Positions 1 to 10,963 of a DNA stretch of 64,000 nucleotides are shown piece after piece (position 1 is the stretch's first letter; each line of letters begins with the position of its first letter). Position numbers and translations under genes: made by a program. Location of the stretch: assembly GCA_038380795.1 (NCBI GenBank), contig CM076261.1:13689226-13753225 (forward strand). Direction: 5' to 3'. The notes under the pieces are model-generated. The model had not been told where the DNA came from. It searched no databases and saw only the letters and a program-made list of their open reading frames with translations. The DNA is from Pyrocephalus nanus. Its lineage: Eukaryota; Chordata; Aves; Passeriformes; Tyrannidae.

Positions 1-130
1 TGCACAGGACACACCAAGAATCAGACCACATGCCTAAATGCATTGTACAAATGCTTCTTGAACTCTGTCAGGCTTGGTGCTGTGACGACTTCACTGGGGA
101 GCCTTTTCCAATGTTCAGCCACCTTCTGCA
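1..130 (-). mobile_element. CR1 LINE 3'-part fragment, downstream arm of a split copy
   Basis: On the minus strand this matches the part of CR1 near the end of ORF2, where avian copies encode the conserved C-terminal stretch just before the 3' UTR. On the plus strand it reads as the familiar reverse complement, with phrases such as CTTCTTGAACTCTGTCAGGC and a CACTGGGGAGCC segment. The match stops at about position 130. The next part of the same CR1 resumes at about 1909, so this is one arm of a single interrupted copy. The window edge cuts it on the left. It is non-functional. Family identity is from recall of CR1 sequence and is fairly secure; the subfamily is not assigned. Confidence 0.8.
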
Positions 131-131
131 T

Positions 132-235
132 TGTTATGATCCAGCCCTGAAGGGGAAGACAACTGAGATTCTTATTAATTTAATGTTACGACCCACCACA
201 GAGAGAGGTAGCTGAGGTTCTCATTAATAGATCTC
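132..235. repeat. Two tandem copies of a 52-bp unit
   Basis: Two diverged units start at 132 (TGTTATGATCC) and 184 (TGTTACGACCC). Both continue through a GA-rich segment to CTGAG-TTCT-ATTAAT. A third related unit begins near 1078 and runs into the right-hand member of the long direct repeat. Repeated units of this size are common in retroviral LTRs, where they can act as enhancers, but that role is inferred here. Confidence 0.55.
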
Positions 236-275
236 CTTGGGCATATTAGAGTGAAACCACACTGAATGACCAGTT

Positions 276-345
276 TACATATATACATATGTATACGTAT
301 GCATATATATACATATATACATATATACATACGTATACATATGTA
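276..345. repeat. AT-rich microsatellite (TATACA/TATATACA)
   Basis: A 70-bp run of alternating pyrimidine and purine built from ATATACAT and GTATAC units. It sits in the left member of the long direct repeat and is much longer than the equivalent short GTGTGTATGTGTGTATG stretch near 1170-1190. It is probably an in-place expansion. Confidence 0.85.
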
Positions 346-793
346 GAAATGTAGGGCTTATTTTACAAGAATTCCATTGCAATGGAAAGAGTTATGTAGC
401 CATTTTGGTTATTACTGTCTATAATAATATAACAATATAAAAGTATGAAAATAGCACTTAAACACGCTCAGATTTCTGAGCTCCTTTTGTGCTGCTGTGA
501 GGGCAGCATCCAAAATATCATATATAACTGCCTTTCCTCTGCCAGGTTTTATTTTACGCTCTTTTGCAAAAATTTTAATCTGATCCACAACTGTTTGTGA
601 GTCACACTAATTGTTATGAGACCATGTCATACAGGAAGGAGAAGGATTAGCCTTATCTCCTCATTTCATCATGAGGGGACAGTCCCCATATGACTGCACT
701 GTGCAGTCATTCCTTTTGAATTAGTCATTAACCCACTGAGGGTAAATGTTTTTCTCCCTCTTAGCCCTGTGAGGTCAGTTTGTCTTTCTCCTG

Positions 794-1015
794 GAGAAAA
801 CCTTTCAGCAGGTCTGGGTTACACCGGAAAACCTTTCAACAGGTCTGATGTACCCAGGTCAATACTGAGAGGTGAAAAATTATCATTATTTGAATCTGTC
901 ATTAATCACCTGGTGGTCAATGTCCTCCTTCCCACTACCTTCTGGATGTCGATCAGACTTCTTCCATGAGAAAACCTTACAACAGGTCTGGGTCACATCA
1001 GAAAACACTGCAACA
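794..1015. repeat. Dispersed 31-bp subrepeats inside the insertion
   Basis: The core GAAAACCTTTCAGCAGGTCT at about 796 recurs with a few changes at about 827, at about 969, and in degraded form at about 1000. The first two copies are 31 bp apart, as are the last two, and the two pairs are about 173 bp apart. This suggests a doublet that was itself duplicated. No coding function is apparent. Confidence 0.6.
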
Positions 1016-1908
1016 GATTTGAACCACACTGGTCAGTCCACCAGATCCAGGGGATCCTGTCTGTGACATCAGTGTAATGCTATGAACTACCCCTGAAGGA
1101 AAGGGTGACTGAGGTTCTTGTTAATATATCCCTTGGGGCAGATTAGAGTGAAGTGACACTGAATGACAGTGTGTGTATGTGTGTATGTAAATATATGCAT
1201 ATTTTAGAACAATTTTGGTTGGAGGTATGTAGCCATTTTGTTACTATCTATAGTAATATGACAATATAAAAGTATAAAAATATCACTTAAGAAAATATAT
1301 AAGGAAAAGAAAAAAAGAGAAGGATAGGATAAGAGTAGATAGTGGAGAGGACAGATATCATCACCTTTGAATCTAGATTCTTGATTGTTGCAAGTTAGGT
1401 ATCCACTGGACGAAGTGATGGTCACGGTCTTGATCCACTGGGGGTGAGGGGAGCCCATGAAACAGAGAGTTGAACTGGTTAATATATGTTCAGATTCAGG
1501 TTGGAACACTCATGTACCTCCTTTCGATGGGGAGTTTTAACACTCTCTATTATGCACAGTCCTCTGGTGGAAGGCCACAGAAATGAATCTGGAGGTGCTT
1601 TGGTGATCATAGGTGGTTGCAGATGCCATCTGTCTCATAACTTGGGGTGATCTTTGCTTGACCAGTGATATGTGTATAAGCAGTTGCTTCCTTTCTGACA
1701 GTTTGCCACAGTGAGAAATTCTGTCTGGATGTATTAACCAGGATGTAGTAAACAGATCTCACCTCCACCAGGCCTGGAATTAGTGCCTTCCTGTTGCAAA
1801 TCCTCCTTTCTGTGCTTATCTCAAGCTCCTGCTGTGGTGGCTTATCTTAAGGCAAGTTCCTTCTGTGGTCTGGACAGTGTTTGAGACAGTCAACTGTGCT
1901 CTAAGTCC

Positions 1909-2150
1909 TTCCATAGGTGAAAAGCCTTTTACTAATATCCAACCTAAACCTTCCCTGACAGAGCTTCATGCTGTTCCCTCAGGTCCTATCACTGTTCAGG
2001 AAGGAACACAGAGGAAATCACTGCCTGCCCCTCCACCTTTCTTCATGCAATGAGTTCTGCCCTTAGGCTCTTCTTTAGGCTAAACAAGCCAAAAAAACAT
2101 TCTTAGTGTTCTGTTTGAGCATGGCCATCCCATTTGGAAGCACAAAAAAA
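1909..2150 (-). mobile_element. CR1 LINE fragment, upstream arm of the split copy
   Basis: Reading from about 1909, the plus strand is the reverse complement of CR1 (AGGTGAAAAGCC, CTAATATCCAACCTAAACCT, then a segment ending in CCCTTAGGCTCTTCTTTAGG and GCTAAACAAGCC). It continues directly from where the fragment at 1-130 stops. The corresponding protein region is the [10 protein letters not shown] C-terminal part of ORF2, but the reading frame is destroyed. The copy is more diverged than the one at 41553-42859. The right boundary is soft, at 2100-2150. Confidence 0.8.
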
Positions 2151-4027
2151 TTAGTTCTCCCAAAATATTTCACCTCAGGGACAGAAGAAAGCTTCTATAC
2201 ACCCTATTAGGGAATCTAGACAAGGCATGCAGTTCCTGTGTAAGTATCTGTAAATAATGAATATTATGTCACTTGATTAACTTTTGTTTCTTAAATAGAT
2301 TTATGCAAAAAAATTCTACAATAGCAAAGGGAAAGCTTAAGAGCTAAAACATTAACATAGAGAGTAGAGATATGAATTTGCAATGTTCTTTAAAACTATG
2401 AGAGTTTAGTGTAGCTTTGCCAGTCTCCATGATCAGGCCGGAACCCCAAATGAGAATCTAGATGAGGCTCATCAGGCCAATGACCAGCATAACTAGTAGG
2501 GATCAAGGCCCATGACTTTATCATGAATTTTACAGAAAGGCATTGCAGAGAAAGAGGACACAAATTTCCTATGAAGGCAACAGTTCTTGCAGCTGGAGAA
2601 ATATACTACTGCATTCTGTAGTAGCCAAAAGCATGTTTAGAGATTACTTCAAAAGCCCCTCTCGTGTCAAACAGCCTTACTGCTGGATTTGTTGCCTGCT
2701 TTTCAACAGCTATCAGAAATCCTTCTTAATCACTCTTCTTTTTGACCTTAAACTCTTGGTGACCTCTGGCTGCCAGAATAGGTTGGTAAACAGTCAAACT
2801 GAAGAGTTTCTCGACTTTTTAATGAGGGCATCATCCTCCTGATGAAAATTAGACCAGGGTCATCGTTTTCACAGTGCTATTTAGAAACATTTGAAATAAA
2901 ATGTTCAAGTACATCACTGTGGGCAGTCACTTTGTCAGAATTTTTTTTTTTTTTTGATTCTGTGGGGCATGTGGTAATGAGAGAGAAATGGAAGAGGCAC
3001 AGATCCTTCAAAGTATTTTTACTGACAAATTCTCATATTTCATAGGAAATTCTTAAGGCACTTTCCAATCTTTTCTTATATACTTTTAGGTTTTTGGGGT
3101 GTTTTTGCATTTATAGCAAATCTTTTTGTAATACCTTTACAGCTTAGTTTTACCAGAAGCATTACTGAATCTAAGATATTTTTGTAGCCATAGAGTGACT
3201 TAATATTCCTGTCTAGTGCTCAAATTTATATTCCTTGTAATCTTGGGCTTTAAAATATGCACTATAAACAGAAAGAAGAGTTAAGATGCAATATTCTTGG
3301 TCAGATGCTTGGGGATCTTCTAGTTGTTTTTTTCACACTTTTCTTAATTGTCTGAGTTATGCTAATAAAAATCTACCTATCATTTTGGGTGGATACAGTG
3401 AGCACAATAAATTACAATCTATACTACTCGAGAAGAAAAGGGAAGGAATAAAGAAATAAATTGAGACAAAATAAAAAAAAAAAAATTGATTGGAACTAAT
3501 GTGGCTGAAAAAGATCCAGTCCTTTAAACTATCAAGATTTAGAGATAAATTCAGGAGATTTATTTTTTGTCTTGTTCGACTTCATAAGGCAGTAAAGCTG
3601 CCAAGCTTCCCTTACCAGCTGTTACACTGCTGGATTTAAAGATAGGAAAGTGATATGTTATTCCTTTAGGCATTTGGAAAATCATGTAATATACTTATGC
3701 AGAGTTTTGCCTTGGGTCCTGCATGTCTAGTATTACAGGAAAATACAGAGCTACTCTGAGGTAGTGATTATATTTGCTACTAAACAATCTGCAAATCTGG
3801 CTAGATCGAACCATTTATTTCACCCATATCCATGACCTAAGAAACAGTAATTGGTAAATAAGCAGAATATTCGCTTTGCTTATTTGGGCATATTCTCAGT
3901 ATACTTCCTTTACAGTTGAGAACACACACACAAACGAACATTTTGAGAACAAGCCACATTTTTTTTTTATGTCTAGGTATTTCCTTTTGGTGTTACATAT
4001 ACTAGACCTTGTAGTTTGCATGAAATG
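2151..4027. other. AT-rich noncoding sequence, no gene seen
   Basis: No exon-like open frame with recognisable protein similarity and no identifiable repeat apart from short homopolymers (T run at 2941-2956, A run at about 3472-3484). The reading frames here are short, AT-driven and without domain motifs. Confidence 0.6.
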
Positions 4028-4137
4028 CAAAAAAAAAACCAAACAAAAAACAAAAAACAAACAAACAAACAAAACACACAAAACCAAACTAAACAACCCC
4101 CCCAACAAACTAAAAACAAAAACAAAAAATAAACAAT
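4028..4137. repeat. A/C-rich low-complexity tract
   Basis: About 110 bp made almost only of A and C on the plus strand, with CAAA, CAAAA and CCAAA units and an internal C run. The open frames across it on both strands (Lys/Asn/Thr-rich on one strand, Phe/Cys/Val-rich on the other) are artefacts of composition. Confidence 0.9.
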
Positions 4138-7067
4138 CAGAGACAGTTGAAATGACATTATTCAAACTAACAATATTAATCCAAGATTTTGAATATTCCA
4201 TATAGTAGAATTAAGAGTGGTGTCTGATTAATCTCTAAAGGTTATCCTGTGACCCTTTCCATTCCCTCAGTGATCTGATGCAGGAAATTTGTTTAAGCTA
4301 TCTAAATATAGAGGCAGATCTTCAATATAACAGTCCAAACCTCAGTAGAAAATTACTAACCTGTAAGAACTTGTCCCCAGGGAGAGAGCAAAAATTGTCT
4401 TCTCTGAACTCTGCCTTCTGCAACTCCCACAAAATTTTCAAGTGTATTGTTTCTTTCAAAATCTTCTTTAGACCTACCCACTCATAAACAGGGATATCCC
4501 ATCTCTTGGACATTTTATTTTAATGGTTACAAACCCCTAAGTGAAATGTCTCAAAGTTCATTGCTTGATCATCAGTAGAAACAATGTATAAAGCATATTC
4601 CCTACCTTTGTCTGAACAAAACCCTTCTATATATATGAAAGCAGCACTAGTAAGAGTAACTTCTTTATTACTTTTTTCACTGTAGTAGTAACAAGATGGC
4701 TCTGTGTTGACTTGAACTATTCAATGTGTCTGCTTTAAAAGTGTGCTTGGGAAACTAATACACACGTTTCTAACCTCCAGGACCAGAACTGTCACAAAGG
4801 CTGAAGTGACTGTGACTGTGGTGCGAGCTCCCAGTTACAAAAACTGTGACTTCTAGCTGCTTTTCACCACAAAGGGAAGTTACAGTTCTCCTGCACAGTT
4901 CTCCAGTTACATCCTCACCACATCTAGATTTTGTGCCTCTTAACTTGGTTAGGTATATGGCACCAACACAAAATTTTCTTCAGCAGGGACTAAAACCATA
5001 TGATGACATTTAAGTGTAATGAAACAATTACGATGTTTTTATTATTTCTTCAAAAAGAAAAATATGACAGAACAGTGTGACGAATACTTTTCTCTCCCAA
5101 TTTAGAATCATTATTTCAAGTATCACTAAAATTTAATCTCTATATTCCAAGCATCTACCTCTCATTTTTCTATGTCTCCTGAAGAAGAAAAAATTAAAAT
5201 TTCATTTGACATATAAAGAATCAGCCTGTCCAAATAAAGCACTATTTTAATTTTTGTGTCATAAAACTCTATCCTAATGTGCAAGCAGATGAAATAATAT
5301 GAAGCTGGTGGACCCATTATTGGAAAAGAAAATTAAATTAGATGTGCAAGAGGTAGTTATTCAGAAAGAATATAGTTTCACTAGGATGCAAGTGGATATT
5401 GAGAAAGATAGAGTCAGAGTTGGAATAAAAAGCAATTGTATGAGTGTAACCTTAAATATCCCTTGCGCTCGACAACAAAGGCTTTCTCATATGTGAGTAA
5501 ACAAAAATATATGTCCACGGTTCAGAAGATCTTCCTGAGGATATAGAAAACAGTCAAAAGCTTGGGTTGCACTAAATATCCATAAAATTTATTGTCATAT
5601 GAAACAAATACTACTGGCTGTGGATAATTAATCTAAGCCATTTTTTTATGTAACCAAACATAAATGCAGATTGTAATGAGCCCTTTAAGGAAATGTGCTT
5701 GCATTCCCTTTACTAGAAAGTGCTTATACTGCCCCAGAGAAATGTAAAAAAACCCATGTAGGAGTACAAAGTCACATGGAAATATTATTGGGCTTTTAAT
5801 ATAACAGTATTTAGCTAAGTTATATGAAAAGAAGCTTGAGACAAGGATTTTGAATTAGAATTTGAAAAAAAACAAAATGAAGGAATGGGAAATGCAGGCT
5901 TTTATTTGGTCATCTATATTACTCCATCATCATAAAGTTTAATTTTCAGAGCTAATTTTCCTTAGAAGGAAATATAAATAGAACACAACAATCATCATTA
6001 GAAAAAAGTAAAGCACTAGAGCTTCCAGTGGGAAAGATGCAGATGTCTGTTTATACATTTAGATAAATATATGTGTTATTTACAAATTCAACATTACACT
6101 TTAGAGTACATTTTTCATTATTTTAATAAGTAGACTCTATGGATAGAGCCTTTGCCAGGGCTTGGAGACAGGAAAGAACTTTCTCTCCCAGAGCCTAAAT
6201 AATTCCTGTATTTTCTCAGCTTTCCTCAGCATTTCTCTATAAAATATAAAGAATATCAGTTCTCTGTGTTTTGCTTACTTGCTAAATCACTTTACACAAC
6301 TTACCTCTTTCCCAGCTCTTGTTTTGACTTTTGAAGGAAAACACTGAACCTTCTAGTCAATATATTTGATTATTTGATTTTTCTTAATTGATTTTAATGA
6401 GAGTTTGAACTATTACCCACAACTTTAATAAGGGCGTTTTGTATAGTTTTTCTTTCCTCCAAGTCTCCACCCTGCCCTTTGCCCTAAACCATCACATGAC
6501 AGGAAAATTCAGTCATACAAATGAAAGTTGAATGACTGAGGAATATAAATAGAAAGTAGAATGGTGTGCAGACTTTCTTTAACTACAATTATTAAAAGTC
6601 CACTTTGTTTCTGTATTTATCAAGTTTCACAAGTTTTTCCTGCAATATATACTTTATTTGTGTTTTTATAATGTCTCAATCAAGTAATCCTGCAAATAAA
6701 TTGCAGGAGAATCAGTAACTGCTTCAGAGTTTTGGCTGTCAACATATGCTCCATCAGGCAAATAAGATAGATGATCTACTATGTACCATTACACTTACAT
6801 TTCCCATATTACTGCCCTCTTTCACAGATCAGAAGCTCTTCATAGTATTTCATAAAGACAGGATTAAGTATGCATTTGCCTCCATGCATCATCCAGCTGC
6901 TTTAAAAATTATTGATGAATATGACATGCTATTTAAAGAAGTACTAAATGAAGATTCACCTGTTTAAGCCCATGCTCTACTCAAGAATGGATATTCTTTC
7001 AGCAGGAAAGAAAAGGTCTTATTCTCTCTTCTTTCACAGCCAAAGAGAAAACCTTAATCTATCAGTA
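4138..7067. other. AT-rich noncoding sequence, no gene seen
   Basis: No gene or known repeat is identifiable. The open frame at 5299-5496 encodes a Lys/Val-rich 65-residue string with no recognisable domain and no splice-site context that I would trust. A short perfect inverted repeat lies at 6689-6707 (7-bp arms, 5-base loop). Confidence 0.6.
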
Positions 7068-7138
7068 TTGTTTGGTTTTTGGGGGATTTTTTTTGGTTTT
7101 TTTTTTTGGTTGGGTTGTTTGGTTTGGTTTTGGTTTTA
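7068..7138. repeat. T/G-rich low-complexity tract
   Basis: A 71-bp run of T and G with GGTTT and GGTTTT units. It is the complementary-strand counterpart of the A/C tracts elsewhere in the window. Confidence 0.85.
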
Positions 7139-7949
7139 TGCTTTTTCCGAAATTTTCCTAAGTGGGAAACATAAGTAATATCTCTCTTTGAAAGGTATTA
7201 TTTTATGGTCACCGTGAATCAGGCCTGAAAACATTATATGAAATTACATTAGGGATCCTGAAGCAAGGATAATAAAATTATAAAAAATGTCCCCATGTTT
7301 AGAGAGACTGAAGATATGTCCAATCCAAACACTGAGTCAGAAGCCCTCATTTTCACTTTTGGTCACTATATTCCTCTAACATCCTGGTATAGTCTCAGGA
7401 CAAGTAAAACTATGGAAATTATATTTTACTATTTTGAATTGGCCATAACTCCATTATTTGCAGAATGACTCATCTCATTCCTTTCTTGATCTCATTGTTC
7501 AGCTCCTAGGAAAAGTACTCAATTAATAAATAGGACAGGGAATGGCAGGTAAAGGTCTAGAATCATGTTTAAATGACATTGCAGATTACATTTATAGTGT
7601 TGGGGTTGTTTAGAGACCAACAGACTTTGGCATATGCATAGAAATAGCATTCCTTTTCTCAAAGTGATAACATTCTCAAAAAGTGTCTGTAACAACTAGA
7701 TGCAACAAATATGTAAAATAAGGACATGTCTGCTGAGATGCTGAGAAGAGGTGGGAGGAGTTCCGAGCCAGTTGTAATGCAACATGTCGTCTACAAGTTC
7801 ACGCTGTACCTGTTAAATTTCAACATATGTAACTCAGATATGCACCAGTGCATGCCTTTGGAGTTCCTGCACAGTAGAAACTTCATGCAGACAGAACAGG
7901 GAGCTAGCATGATGAGGAAGAGGTTTGTGTGCAGTTGTGGACTATGATC
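7139..7949. other. Noncoding sequence, no gene; right end may be 5' CR1 sequence
   Basis: No gene seen. The segment at about 7725-7949 is less AT-rich than its left side and leads straight into recognisable CR1 endonuclease sequence. It could be a more diverged 5' part of that element, but I could not match it. The 73-residue frame at 7726-7947 has no family signature. Confidence 0.5.
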
Positions 7950-9040
7950 TTATTGGAGACATGTTGCAGTGGCTTCTATGTCTGGAGTGCTGCAATGGAG
8001 GGAGGGATACAGGCTCTTTAGGAAGTACAGGAAGAAAAAAAATGAGTGAGTTATCCTTTTTCTGAGAGAGTATATGGAGTTCATAGACCTTTGCCTGGGT
8101 AAATAAGGAACCAACTGAGAGCTTATGTGCTAAAATTTAATAAAAAAGAAATATATGTATGCAAAGTTGACAATTAAGTGTGTGTCTGCTATTGGCCACC
8201 TGAGCAGGGAAGAGCAGTGGACCAAGTCCTCCACAGACAGACAGGGAGAGTCTTATTTTCACAAGCACTGGTCCTCATGGGGGCTTTAACTACTCTTTTG
8301 TCTGCTGGAAAAACAACACAGCAAGACATAAGCAATCCAAATTGTTCCTGGAGTGCATCAGCAGTAACTTTGTCCTCTGATTGATGGAGGAGCCAACAAA
8401 GAGAGATGCTCTCCCACAACTCATGCTCACTAGCAGGGAGATAATCATAGGATGTGAAGGTCAAAGGAAGCCTTGGCTCCAGTGACCATGAGATGGGGAA
8501 GTTCAAGATCCTGAGAGCAGGGTGAAAAGCAAACTAACAAGCCTGGACTTCAGGAGAACAGATTTTGGCCTCTTCCAAGATCTTATTTGAAGAGATTCAT
8601 GGAGTTGGGTCCTGGATGAAAAAGGGGCCTAGGAAAGATGATCAATGTTAAAGATCACCTCTACCAAGCTCAGGAGGGTTCCATCTCAACAAATACAAAG
8701 TCAGGCAAAAATGTAGGAAGGCCTGAATAAATGAACAAGTTGCTCCTAGCCAAACTACCTGAAGGGAGGGTGCAAAGAATATGGAGCCAGGCTTTTCTCA
8801 GTGGCACCCAGTGACAGGACAAAAAGCAATGGACATAAATACAGGAATTTCCTTCTGAACATCTGAAAACTGTGAAGGTGACTGAACACTGGCATAGGTT
8901 ACCCAGAAAGTCTGTGGAGTCTCCATCACTGGAAATATTCAGGACTTGTCTGGATATGGTCCTGGGCAAGCAGGAAGCCTTGCCTGAGGATGAACCTCCA
9001 GAGGTCTCTTTCAACTTCAACTAGTCTGTCATTTTGTTAT
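7950..9040 (+). mobile_element. CR1 LINE copy, endonuclease region joined to 3' end, RT deleted
   Basis: CR1 ORF2 encodes an AP-endonuclease-like domain followed by a reverse transcriptase. Sequence at about 7952-8030 corresponds to the conserved GETWW...YDWSVAMDGYRLF block of the endonuclease. The 8100-8750 segment follows ORF2 onward through recognisable stretches such as GGTCCTCATGGGGGCTTTAAC, AACAACACAGCAAGACATAA and CAGTGACCATGAGATGG. At about 8750-8760 the match jumps to the far 3' part (ACCCAGTGACAGGACAAAA, GTCTGTGGAGTCTCCATC). It then ends in degraded 3' UTR sequence with remnants of the terminal octamers (TCTGTCATTTTG). The reverse transcriptase segment is missing, an internal deletion that I estimate from memory of the element at more than 1 kb. 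Frameshifts and stops occur throughout, and the tail is eroded. It is an old, dead copy. Confidence 0.82.
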
Positions 9041-10646
9041 TCTGCTTTACACCAAAGGTGAATTTTGAGGTGTAATGGTGTAGCAGCATTTTTACAGAGG
9101 ACTCAAAAATCTGTATGCCTCTAAAAAAATGCCTAGAGCTAAAAGATTTGCTTATCATAGATTGTGATTAACTTGCTCTACTTTATTATTAATGCTGTGC
9201 CAAATGCACAATCCGGTATGTATTTTCATCTCCTGATTCATCTCGTTGAATTGTATATAACAGAAATAAATTACATGCACCTAAAAAGACTTTTCAAGGA
9301 CACATATAATACATTAGTACAGTGCCCAAGGAACAGGAAAAATGAATCTTAATAACAAATGTCATTCATTACAACAAGGTAATATGTAGTTTTGCTTAGA
9401 TGATACTGACATTTTACCAGTGTGGAACCTTAAACCGTTCCCTATTAGGCAAAATTACTTATTCTTTTTCTTGTAAAAGATCAGAGAAAAAAAAATAATA
9501 ACCTCTTCCTCCAATGAAAACCATTAGTTTGTTGGGAAAATTTCAAGCCAAGTCTTCTTTACCTTTTCTACAGCAAAGAAGCTTCATGCTGAGACTAGAG
9601 GTGTCTGATTGACCCATCATCCTTGCTGGAAGCCTCTACTCTTCTGCTAGCCTTGACTTGTGCGACCTCAAAATAAGTGCTGATATTTTACAATTCATGA
9701 CACAAAGGAAAAGGAAAAAAAATGAAAATGGAATATATGATTAGGAATATAATTTTCAGCCACCACTGTTTCCTGAATTCTTTGACTCCTGGCACTGGCA
9801 GTTTGAACATATATATATATATATATTTTGCTGCAATCCCTCTTCCCATTAAAATAGTCTAATGAGAACCTGGATTTAAGCCATTTTTTCCTTCTTAAAT
9901 GGCATGCAAAATGAAAAGAAAAAAAAAAAAGAGAAAGTGTCAAGTATGAGTACTTGTCCTTCATCAACCAACAGAGAATTTAATCATTATATTGCAAAGA
10001 TCTTTATCAGGTGTGACATAGCTCCATTATCATTACTGTAACGTTAGCTGATTTACATAAGTTTGATAGAGCCGAATATTGTATTGAATCGGAATAAACA
10101 TTCATACAAAACACAGTAGATGATCATACAAAATACTGGGATTTTACTCTGTTTTAGAGCTAGAAGATGCAAAGCCATTTAAAATCGAAAATGAAACATA
10201 ACAATGAGTGGATTATATGCACTTTTTACTAATTTTCAATAAAAAGAATCCTAATATGCTGTGCCATACTCCCTTTCAAGAATTACTTTATAAGGTTCAT
10301 ATAATGTTTGGTAAGTTTGTGGTACTGCAATATTTATTTAGAAAAAATGCTAAGAAATTTACTGTTTCAAACAAGTTGGTTCTCAATCATCAGCATCTAT
10401 GTATGCACTTGAAGCAAATTCTCTAAAATAGCTGTTTCTGAGTAAAAAGTTTTTCCCATTAACATTCCAGTTCAGTTTCTTCTCACTGCTCTGTCATCAC
10501 TGAAGAAGTTTACCTGACTAACACAGAAAATTTAATTTCTTCTTAGGCTACTGTGTTACAAATATTCAATTCTCCTATTACCCTTCTGTGGAGTGTACTC
10601 ATCGATTTTTTTGGAGAACCTGCTTATAAGGTATGTTGGGATGTTG
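9041..10646. other. AT-rich noncoding sequence, no gene seen
   Basis: Nothing identifiable as coding or as a known repeat, apart from a short (AT)n run at 9809-9826. The open frames are short and lack motifs. Confidence 0.6.
9809..9826. repeat. (AT)9 microsatellite
   Basis: Uninterrupted AT dinucleotides, 18 bp. Confidence 0.9.
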
Positions 10647-10963
10647 AAAAAAACAAAAAACCTCCCACCAAAACCCCCAAAACAAACAACCCCCTCCTCC
10701 CATCCCACAGAAACCCACCAAAACCAAAACAAAAACCCTCTCAAACAAACAAACAAACAACCCCCCCCAAACAAAACCAAAACCCAAAAAAAAAAAACCA
10801 AAACCCCCAAACCAAACCAAAACAAACCAAACCAAACCAAAACAAACCAAACCAAACCAAAACCAAAACCAAACCAAAACAAAAACAAAAACAAACCCAA
10901 AACAAAACAAAACACCCAACAAAAAACAACCCCCCCAACAACAACACCACCGAACCATCAAAA
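10647..10963. repeat. Long A/C-rich tract with CCAAA units
   Basis: About 300 bp nearly free of G and T on the plus strand. Units include AAACC, CCAAAA and CAAAA. Between 10811 and 10850 a 20-bp block (ACCAAACCAAAACAAACCAA) is repeated twice without change. The complementary strand is made of GGTTT and GGTTTT runs that could in principle form two-quartet G-quadruplexes. Several open frames of 69-161 residues cover it on both strands (Pro/Lys/Thr/Asn/Gln-rich and Trp/Phe/Gly/Val-rich). They are composition artefacts and not genes. Confidence 0.93.

Larger units (their letters stand above)
130..1908. mobile_element. Insertion of about 1.8 kb inside CR1, probably a decayed LTR element
   Basis: This block separates two adjoining parts of one CR1, so it probably inserted later. 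It holds a direct repeat: about 211-275 matches about 1111-1170 (shared cores GAGGTTCT, ATTAGAGTGAA, CACTGAATGAC), and about 391-470 matches about 1224-1295 (shared core TATGTAGCCATTTTG and an ACAATATAAAAGTAT core). The spacing differs because the left copy carries an expanded AT-rich microsatellite. A repeat pair separated by unique sequence fits two degraded LTRs or a duplicated LTR region. No gag, pol or env coding sequence is recognisable. The terminal bases are unclear: CCTTC occurs at both junctions and could be a 5-bp target duplication, but the TG...CA ends are not convincing. The exact family is unknown. Confidence 0.5.

Noticed and set aside
3876..4205. Open frames of 109 and 101 codons on opposite strands.
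   Set aside because: Same cause: the A/C tract at 4028-4137.
6689..6707. Perfect 7-bp inverted repeat with a 5-base loop.
   Set aside because: Short hairpins of this size are common in 64 kb of AT-rich DNA. No terminator or RNA-gene context.
8189..9020. Minus-strand frames of 105 and 116 codons.
   Set aside because: Antisense of the plus-strand CR1 copy at 7950-9040.
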